Source: Streptomyces katrae
GTDB lineage: Bacteria > Actinomycetota > Actinomycetes > Streptomycetales > Streptomycetaceae
NCBI RefSeq assembly: GCF_002028425.1
Contig: NZ_CP020042.1
Coordinates: 1,488,001 to 1,552,000 of the forward strand
Length of the DNA stretch: 64,000 nt
Direction of reading: 5' to 3'
The notes beneath the pieces were generated by a model. It had not been told where the DNA came from. It ran no database searches and saw only the letters and a program-made list of their open reading frames with translations. Shown piece by piece: positions 54,028 to 64,000 of the stretch (positions within the stretch are counted from its first letter, which is position 1; each line of letters starts with the position of its first letter). A program made the position numbers and the translations under genes.

Positions 54028-54591
54028 TCAGACAACTTCCATCAAGGCTAGCAGCTCACGTGCTACGTCCTCGACGGAGGTGTTGACCAGGGTGGTGTCG
54101 AACTCGGACTCGGCAGCGAGTTCGACCTTGGCGGTGTCGAGCCGGCGCTCGATGACCTCCGCGGTCTCGGTGCCCCGGCCGGTGAGCCGGCGGACCAGCT
54201 CGTCCCAGCTCGGCGGGGCGAGGAAGACCAGCTGTGCCTCCGGCATCGACTCGCGGACGAGCCGGGCGCCCTGGAGGTCGATCTCCAGGAGGACCGGTTC
54301 GCCGTTGTCGAGGCGTTCCAGGACCGCGCCGCGCGGTGTGCCGTAGCGGTTGCCCGCGAACTCGGCCCACTCCAGCAGCTCGCCGTTGGCGATCAGCTTG
54401 TCGAACTCGTCGTCGTTGACGAAGAAGTACTGGACTCCGTGTCGCTCACCGGGCCGCGGCTTGCGGGTGGTGGCCGACACCGAGAGCCAGACCTCGGGGT
54501 GGACCTTGCGCATATGCGCGACGACCGTGCTCTTGCCGACCCCCGAGGGGCCGGAGAGCACGGTCAGCCGCGGACGAACCTCTGCTGCCAT
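54028..54591 (-). CDS. gmk: Guanylate kinase
   Basis: A 187-residue kinase converting GMP to GDP. P-loop GPSGVGKS at residues 14-21, [21 protein letters not shown] for GMP binding and [13 protein letters not shown] follow. ATG at 54591 gives the standard length. An AT-rich hexamer GATAAT on the minus strand lies exactly six bases before the ATG, so the transcript is probably leaderless; longer in-frame starts reach into the mIHF gene and are rejected. Confidence 0.92.
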   Translation of the reverse strand: MAAEVRPRLTVLSGPSGVGKSTVVAHMRKVHPEVWLSVSATTRKPRPGERHGVQYFFVNDDEFDKLIANGELLEWAEFAGNRYGTPRGAVLERLDNGEPVLLEIDLQGARLVRESMPEAQLVFLAPPSWDELVRRLTGRGTETAEVIERRLDTAKVELAAESEFDTTLVNTSVEDVARELLALMEVV

Positions 54592-54597
54592 AGAGCG

Positions 54598-54603
54598 ATT
54601 ATC
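54598..54603 (-). promoter_or_regulatory. -10 element GATAAT of gmk (leaderless)
   Basis: Minus-strand GATAAT ends seven bases from the gmk ATG, with TTCTCA about 18 bases upstream as a weak -35. It places the transcript start on or next to the start codon. Confidence 0.5.
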
Positions 54604-54652
54604 CAGGTTCTCGGGACTGCCTGAGAACGCCGGGAGAACTTCGGGCGACGCC

Positions 54653-54976
54653 TCAGGCGCCGCTACCGCCGAACTCACGCTCCAGAGAGGCGATCTGGTT
54701 GGAGCCGAGACCTCGGACACGCCGGGACTCGGAGATGCCGAGGCGCTCCATGATCTGCTTGGCGCGGACCTTGCCGACGCCGGGCAGCGACTCGAGAAGG
54801 GCGGAGACCTTCATCTTGCCGATGACGTCGTTCTCCTGGCCCGTCTTGATGACGTCGTGGAGAGAGGCGCCGGAGTGCTTGAGTCGATTCTTCACCTCGG
54901 CCCGCTCCCGGCGAGCCGCGGCGGCCTTTTCGAGCGCTGCTGCGCGCTGTTCAGGGGTAAGGGGCGGAAGAGCCAC
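54653..54976 (-). CDS. Actinobacterial integration host factor (mIHF/sIHF)
   Basis: A 107-residue nucleoid-associated protein that bends and condenses DNA and influences sporulation and antibiotic production in streptomycetes. [32 protein letters not shown] is the helical N-terminus; [23 protein letters not shown] is the helix-hairpin-helix/lid region that contacts DNA. GTG at 54976 with GAGGTG eight bases upstream gives the known start; the open frame continues upstream to 55039 but is not needed. Confidence 0.93.
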   Translation of the reverse strand: MALPPLTPEQRAAALEKAAAARRERAEVKNRLKHSGASLHDVIKTGQENDVIGKMKVSALLESLPGVGKVRAKQIMERLGISESRRVRGLGSNQIASLEREFGGSGA

Positions 54977-55269
54977 GCCTACGTCACCTCGGATGTCGAA
55001 CTGTCGGATACGGACCGGCGGGGAGCCCTCGGGCACCACGCCGGGCGAGCTCCCGAACAGCGATGGAACTCGTTCGCTGCGCGTTCACTCTGGTCGGAGA
55101 CTAGCGGCCAAGGCCGCTCCAGTCAGCGAGAACGGACGAAAAGTCCTGGTCAGCCTCCACTGAACCGTACATCACGGACATACCACCCCGGTTTTGTCCG
55201 GGGAAAGACGTTCGATTTTCGTCAGCCCGTGCCCGGTGGGTGCTCCGCGCCGGTCCGCGACCCGTCCGC

Positions 55270-56117
55270 TCAGACCGCCACGGCCTCGCGGATCTCGTCC
55301 GCGAACCGCTTCGCGGAGGCCCGCAGGGCGGCGGTGTCCGGCCCGTGCTTGAGGACGCCTCGAGAGACGTTCGGGACGACGTTGCCCACGGCCGCGCCGA
55401 AGACCGCCGGGAGGTCCGCCGCGGTCGCGCCCTGGGCGCCGATGCCGGGGGCCAGCAGGGGGCCGTTGATGTCCAGGTCGAAGGAGGACAGGTCGCCCAG
55501 GGTGGCGCCGACCACCGCGCCGAAGGAGCCCATCGGCTCCGCCCCGGCGTTCTCCGCCGCCAGGTGCGCCAGCATGGTCGCCCCGATGGAGCGGCCGTCC
55601 TCGCGCACGGCCCGCTGGACCTCGGCGCCCTCCGGGTTGGAGGTGAGGGCCAGCACGAAGAGCCCGGCGCCGGACTCGCGGGCCAGGTCCACGGCCGGCT
55701 TCAGCGAGCCGTAGCCCAGGTACGGGGAGACCGTCAGCGCGTCCGAGAACAGCGGGGAGGACGGGTCCAGGAAGGCGGAGGCGTACGCGGCCATCGTGGA
55801 GCCGATGTCCCCGCGCTTGGCGTCCATCACCACCAGGGTCCCGGCCGCCCGGGCGTCCGCCACGGTCCGCTCCAGCACCGCCACGCCGCGCGAGCCGAAC
55901 CGCTCGAAGAAGGCGGCCTGCGGCTTGAAGACCGCCACCGAATCGGCGAGCGCCTCCACCACCGTGCGGGAGAACCGCTCCAGGCCCGCGATGTCGTCCG
56001 CCAGGCCCCAGGAGTCCAGCAGGGCGGCGTGCGGGTCGATGCCGACGCACAGGGGGCCGCGCGCGTCCATCGCGGCCCGCAGACGGGCTCCGAAGGGGGT
56101 CAGAGGGGTCTGGGAGG

Positions 56118-56121
<4 letters not shown>
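55270..56121 (-). CDS. pyrF: Orotidine 5'-phosphate decarboxylase (type 2)
   Basis: A 283-residue enzyme that makes UMP. The long actinobacterial form is recognised by CVGIDPHAALLDSWGL and the catalytic Lys at about 102 in VVMDAKRGDIGST. GTG start overlapping pyrD stop (GTGA). About 290 bases without a gene follow, up to the mIHF start; that gap should contain the mIHF promoter but nothing else I could identify. Confidence 0.93.
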
Positions 56122-57227
<1,106 letters not shown>

Positions 57228-57274
57228 CGTCCGGTTTATCCCTTGCGTCCCTTGTGTGCTCGGAAGGACCTCGT

Positions 57275-57318
57275 GAAAGGGGGGGACACCGGTCGCTCTG
57301 GCCGGTGTCCCCCCTTTC
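57275..57318 (-). terminator. Hairpin terminator of carB
   Basis: Arms GAAAGGGGGGGACACCGG (57275-57292) and CCGGTGTCCCCCCTTTC (57302-57318), 17 bp with a one-base bulge, 9-base loop. It starts 10 bases after the carB stop on the minus strand and ends the pyrB-carB transcript. Confidence 0.8.
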
Positions 57319-57328
57319 GTACGGGCTG

Positions 57329-60629
<3,301 letters not shown>

Positions 60630-60637
<8 letters not shown>

Positions 60638-61781
60638 GCTCGGCCTCCATAAGGCTGACGAAGCGGTCGAAGAGGTAGGCGGCGTCGTGCGGGCCGGCTG
60701 CCGCTTCGGGGTGGTACTGGACGCTGAAGGCCGGCTGGTCGAGCAGCTGGAGGCCTTCGACGACGTTGTCGTTCAGGCAGACGTGGGAGACCTCGGCGCG
60801 GCCGAAGGGGGTCTCGGACACCTTGTCGAGGGGCGCGTCGACGGCGAAGCCGTGGTTGTGCGCGGTGACCTCGACCTTGCCGGTGGTGCGGTCCTGGACC
60901 GGCTGGTTGATGCCGCGGTGGCCGTACTTCAGCTTGTAGGTGCCGAAGCCGAGCGCGCGGCCCAGGATCTGGTTGCCGAAGCAGATGCCGAAGAGCGGGG
61001 TCTTGCGCTCCAGGACGCCCTGCATGACGGCGACGGGGCCGTCGGCGGTGGCCGGGTCGCCCGGGCCGTTGGAGAAGAACACACCGTCCGGGTTGACCGC
61101 GTACACGTCCTCGACGGTGGCGGTGGCGGGCAGCACGTGGACCTCGATGCCGCGCTCGGCCATCCGGTGCGGGGTCATGCCCTTGATGCCGAGGTCGACG
61201 GCGGCGACGGTGAAGCGCTTCTCGCCGATCGCGGGGACGACGTACGCCTCCTTGGTGGCGACCTCGGCGGAGAGGTTCGCGCCCTTCATCTGCGGCTGTG
61301 CCTGGACCTTCGCCAGCAGGGCGGCGTCGGTCGTGCCGCTGACGAGCTCCTCGCCCGAGAAGATGCCGACGCGCATGGCGCCGCGCTCGCGCAGGTGCCG
61401 GGTCAGGGCGCGGGTGTCGATGCCGCTGATGCCGACGACGCCCTGCTTGACGAGCTCCTCGTCCAGCGAGCGCTGCGAGCGCCAGTTGGACGGGATGCGT
61501 GCGGGGTCGCGCACGACGTAGCCGGAGACCCAGATGCGGGAGGACTCGGGGTCCTCGTCGTTGACGCCGGTGTTGCCCACGTGGGGGGCGGTCATCACGA
61601 CGACCTGCCGGTGGTACGACGGGTCGGTGAGGGTCTCCTGGTAGCCGGTCATGCCGGTGGAGAACACGGCCTCGCCGAAGGTCTCCCCCACTGCGCCGTA
61701 GGCGCGGCCGCGGAAGATCCGGCCGTCCTCCAGGACGAGTACGGCGGGAGCTTTGGCTGCTCCCCTGGTGGAGGTCGTCAT
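60630..61781 (-). CDS. carA: Carbamoyl-phosphate synthase small subunit
   Basis: A 383-residue glutaminase subunit supplying ammonia to CarB. The class I glutamine amidotransferase domain has [12 protein letters not shown] with nucleophile Cys at about 267, and the His-Glu partners in VQYHPEAA. The N-terminal domain starts [20 protein letters not shown] at 61781 overlaps the stop of the membrane-protein gene (ATGA). Confidence 0.95.
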
Positions 61782-62359
61782 CGTTCGGCGCCTTCCGTCG
61801 TGATGGATGTGTTCATGGAGTTGATCGCCTCGACCCAGGCGGCGTGCTCGGCCGCCCGGTCGGAGCGGAATCCGGAGTCGATCAGCTTGTCGCCGTGCGC
61901 CCAGGTGACGACGAGCAGACCGCCCTCGGTGAGTACCTTGCCCGCGATTCCCTTGTCGAGGCGGGCGCCGCGCAGCTGCGGGGCCGGTACGAAGAAGTCG
62001 GTGGCACCCGGACGGACCACGTCGAGCCCCACGTCGGTGAGGGTGAGCTCCACGCGGCTGCGCACTCCCAGACCGTGGGCGACGATCCGGTCGAGCCACT
62101 GCCCGGCGGTGGTGGACCCGTGGTACCGGCCGGTCAGGGCCAGCCGGTGCTCGGGGAGGCCGCCGGGGGCGGCGGGCAGTTCCGGCAGGTCGTTCTGCAG
62201 GGCACCGCGCCATTTCCAGCCCTGCCGCATCAGCCAGTAGACGAAGGCGATGAAGACGAGCAGACCGATCACCCACGCGATGCGCGCGCCCCAGTCCGTC
62301 ACCTCCGCCGACTGTCGTTCGGCGGCCTCGGCGGCCAGTTGGATCACTGCAGGTGTCAC
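61778..62359 (-). CDS. PH-like domain membrane protein of the pyr operon
   Basis: A 193-residue protein with one transmembrane helix near residues 26-44 ([18 protein letters not shown]) and a cytoplasmic or external beta-rich domain (about 75-180) of the PH-like type. It is a conserved actinobacterial gene between pyrC and carA; its overlaps with both neighbours (GTGA with pyrC, ATGA with carA) mean it is co-translated with pyrimidine genes. No enzyme motif is seen. A role in anchoring or regulating the pathway is inference. Confidence 0.75.
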   Translation of the reverse strand: MTPAVIQLAAEAAERQSAEVTDWGARIAWVIGLLVFIAFVYWLMRQGWKWRGALQNDLPELPAAPGGLPEHRLALTGRYHGSTTAGQWLDRIVAHGLGVRSRVELTLTDVGLDVVRPGATDFFVPAPQLRGARLDKGIAGKVLTEGGLLVVTWAHGDKLIDSGFRSDRAAEHAAWVEAINSMNTSITTEGAER

Positions 62360-63648
62360 GCGAGCTTCCCGTCCACGACCGTTGCGCGGCCCCGCAGGAA
62401 GGTGTGGGTGACGCGCCCCGGCAGCTCGCGGCCCTCGTAGGGCGTGTTGCGGCTGCGGGAGGCGAAGTGTGCGGGGTCCACGAGACCACGGTACGAGGTA
62501 TCGACCAAGGTCAGGTTCGCGGGTTCACCTGCCGAGACGGGCCGGCCGTGCTGGTGGGACAGGCCGCCGATGCGGGCGGGGGCGAAGGACATGCGCTCGG
62601 CGACGCCGGCCCAGTCCAGCATCCCGGTCTCCACCATCGTCTGCTGGACGACGGAGAGCGCGGTCTCCAGGCCCACCATGCCCATGGCGGCGGCGGCCCA
62701 CTCGCAGTCCTTGTCCTCGTGCGGGTGCGGGGCGTGGTCGGTGGCGACGATGTCGATCGTGCCGTCGGCGAGCGCCTCGCGCAGGGCCATCACGTCGCGC
62801 TCGGTGCGCAGCGGCGGGTTGACCTTGTAGACCGGGTTGTACGAGCGCACCAGCTCGTCGGTGAGGAGCAGGTGGTGCGGGGTGACCTCGGCGGTGACGT
62901 CGATGCCGCGGGACTTGGCCCAGCGGACGATCTCGACGGAGCCGGCGGTGGAGAGGTGGCAGATGTGCACGCGGGAGCCGACGTGCTCGGCGAGGAGGAC
63001 GTCGCGGGCGATGATCGACTCCTCGGCGACGGCCGGCCAGCCACCGAGGCCGAGCTCCGCGGAGACGGTGCCCTCGTTCATCTGGGCGCCCTCGGTGAGG
63101 CGGGGCTCCTGGGCGTGCTGGGCGACGACGCCGCCGAAGGCCTTCACGTACTCCAGGGCGCGGCGCATGATCACGGCGTCGTCCACGCACTTGCCGTCGT
63201 CGGAGAAGACGGTGACGCGGGCGGCGGACTCGTGCATGGCGCCCAGCTCGGAGAGCTGCTTGCCCTCCAGGCCGACGGTGACGGCGCCGATGGGCTGCAC
63301 GTCGCAGTAGCCGGACTCCTTGCCCAGGCGCCACACCTGCTCGACGACACCGGCGGTGTCGGCGACGGGGAAGGTGTTGGCCATCGCGAAGACGGCGGTG
63401 TAGCCGCCGGAGGCGGCGGCGCGGGTGCCGGTCAGGACGGTCTCGGAGTCCTCGCGGCCGGGCTCGCGCAGGTGGGTGTGCAGGTCGACGAGGCCCGGGA
63501 GGAGGACCTGGCCGGCGGCCTCGATGACGGTGTCGACGCCCTCGGCGGAGAGCCCGGCTCCGACCTCGGCGATGGTCTCGCCGTCGATCAGGACGTCCTG
63601 CGCCTCGCCGCCGAGGACCTGCGCACCGCGGATAAGGATCTTGCTCAT
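62356..63648 (-). CDS. pyrC: Dihydroorotase
   Basis: A 430-residue zinc amidohydrolase that closes carbamoyl aspartate to dihydroorotate. Metal ligands: His57 and His59 in DLHTHLRE, His in VVAQHAQEP and VHICHLST, and Asp in [15 protein letters not shown]-like substrate loop appears as [10 protein letters not shown] near the C-terminus. ATG at 63648 is two bases after the pyrB stop. Confidence 0.95.
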   Translation of the reverse strand: MSKILIRGAQVLGGEAQDVLIDGETIAEVGAGLSAEGVDTVIEAAGQVLLPGLVDLHTHLREPGREDSETVLTGTRAAASGGYTAVFAMANTFPVADTAGVVEQVWRLGKESGYCDVQPIGAVTVGLEGKQLSELGAMHESAARVTVFSDDGKCVDDAVIMRRALEYVKAFGGVVAQHAQEPRLTEGAQMNEGTVSAELGLGGWPAVAEESIIARDVLLAEHVGSRVHICHLSTAGSVEIVRWAKSRGIDVTAEVTPHHLLLTDELVRSYNPVYKVNPPLRTERDVMALREALADGTIDIVATDHAPHPHEDKDCEWAAAAMGMVGLETALSVVQQTMVETGMLDWAGVAERMSFAPARIGGLSHQHGRPVSAGEPANLTLVDTSYRGLVDPAHFASRSRNTPYEGRELPGRVTHTFLRGRATVVDGKLA

Positions 63649-63650
63649 GG

Positions 63651-64000
63651 TTACTTGTTCTCCTCGGTGCGGGCGGCGGTGCTGGTGGTGACGGCGGGCT
63701 CGGAGCCTCCGAGCAGCAGGTACAGGACGGCCATGCGGATGGAGACGCCGTTGGCGACCTGCTCGACGACCGTGCAGCGGTCGGAGTCGGCGACCTCGGC
63801 GGTGATCTCCATGCCGCGGACCATGGGGCCGGGGTGCATCACGATGGCGTGCTCGGGCATCCGGGCCATGCGGGCGCCGTCCAGGCCGTAGCGGCGGGAG
63901 TACTCGCGCTCGGTCGGGAAGAAGGCGGCGTTCATCCGCTCGCGCTGGACGCGCAGCATCATGACCGCGTCGGACTTCGGCAGCACCTCGTCCAGGCTGT
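63651..64000 (-). CDS. pyrB: Aspartate carbamoyltransferase catalytic subunit (partial)
   Basis: The last 116 or so residues of PyrB, including [19 protein letters not shown], the [12 protein letters not shown] phosphate/carbamoyl aspartate loop and the C-terminal helix with [13 protein letters not shown]. The 5' part lies outside the window. PyrB transfers a carbamoyl group from carbamoyl phosphate to aspartate, the committed step of pyrimidine synthesis. A short disordered tail ([14 protein letters not shown]) ends the protein. Confidence 0.93.
   Translation of the reverse strand, partial: SLDEVLPKSDAVMMLRVQRERMNAAFFPTEREYSRRYGLDGARMARMPEHAIVMHPGPMVRGMEITAEVADSDRCTVVEQVANGVSIRMAVLYLLLGGSEPAVTTSTAARTEENK

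Overview
The window is chromosomal DNA from a Streptomyces (or a very close relative). Base composition is very GC-rich with strong third-position bias. GTG starts are common, genes overlap by GTGA or ATGA, and the right half has the actinobacterial housekeeping order pyrB-pyrC-(PH-like)-carA-carB, pyrD-pyrF, mIHF, gmk-rpoZ, coaBC, metK, priA, fmt, rsmB, rpe. I see no rRNA, tRNA, CRISPR array, integrase or phage module.

Left end (1-9.2 kb): a truncated amino-acid permease faces a divergent SGNH hydrolase. A two-repeat secreted lipoprotein follows. Next comes a LytTR response regulator, a small unknown protein, a sodium:solute symporter and a LytS-type sensor kinase, which together read as a nutrient-sensing two-component/transport unit. 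It converges on guaB1, with the two stop codons overlapping and a 16-bp hairpin inside the kinase 3' end.

Middle (9.3-36.2 kb): about 27 kb reads leftward. From 36240 to 22599 fifteen genes follow one another with overlaps or gaps of at most about 40 bases: PfpI protein, ThDP enzyme, three NTF2-like proteins, GMC oxidoreductase, DJ-1 protein, VOC protein, AGE-fold protein, STAS, glgX, STAS, RsbW-like kinase, SpoIIE-like phosphatase and a MinD-like ATPase. The first terminator-like hairpin comes after the ATPase. A complete partner-switching regulatory set is thus built into a carbohydrate/aldehyde metabolic operon, with glgX between two STAS genes. This is the best candidate here for an undescribed system. 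To its left lie another DJ-1 protein, a 167-bp MITE-like palindrome, an aldehyde dehydrogenase, a dinucleotide reductase and a three-subunit molybdenum hydroxylase. These are followed by an MFS transporter, a cyclic-nucleotide-domain histidine kinase, another NTF2 protein, a TMEM175-type channel, a transposase-like protein without obvious catalytic residues, and XdhC, the molybdenum-hydroxylase maturation factor.

The promoter region at 36.24-36.51 kb carries a near-perfect 18-bp inverted repeat. It separates the large operon from a rightward redox set: UBP zinc finger, receiver/thioredoxin-reductase fusion without a CXXC, unknown protein, ABM monooxygenase and truncated haemoglobin. Next come a DUF4232 protein without signal peptide, a barnase/barstar pair, a small beta-rich protein, a SorC-type sugar regulator with repeated GTTCA motifs upstream, rpe and an amidohydrolase.

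Right end (45-64 kb): housekeeping genes for rRNA methylation, initiator tRNA formylation, replication restart, SAM synthesis, CoA synthesis, RNA polymerase omega, GMP kinase, nucleoid packaging and pyrimidine synthesis, punctuated by strong hairpin terminators. PyrB is cut by the right edge. Start choices and functions below rest on reading the sequence; no database search was run.
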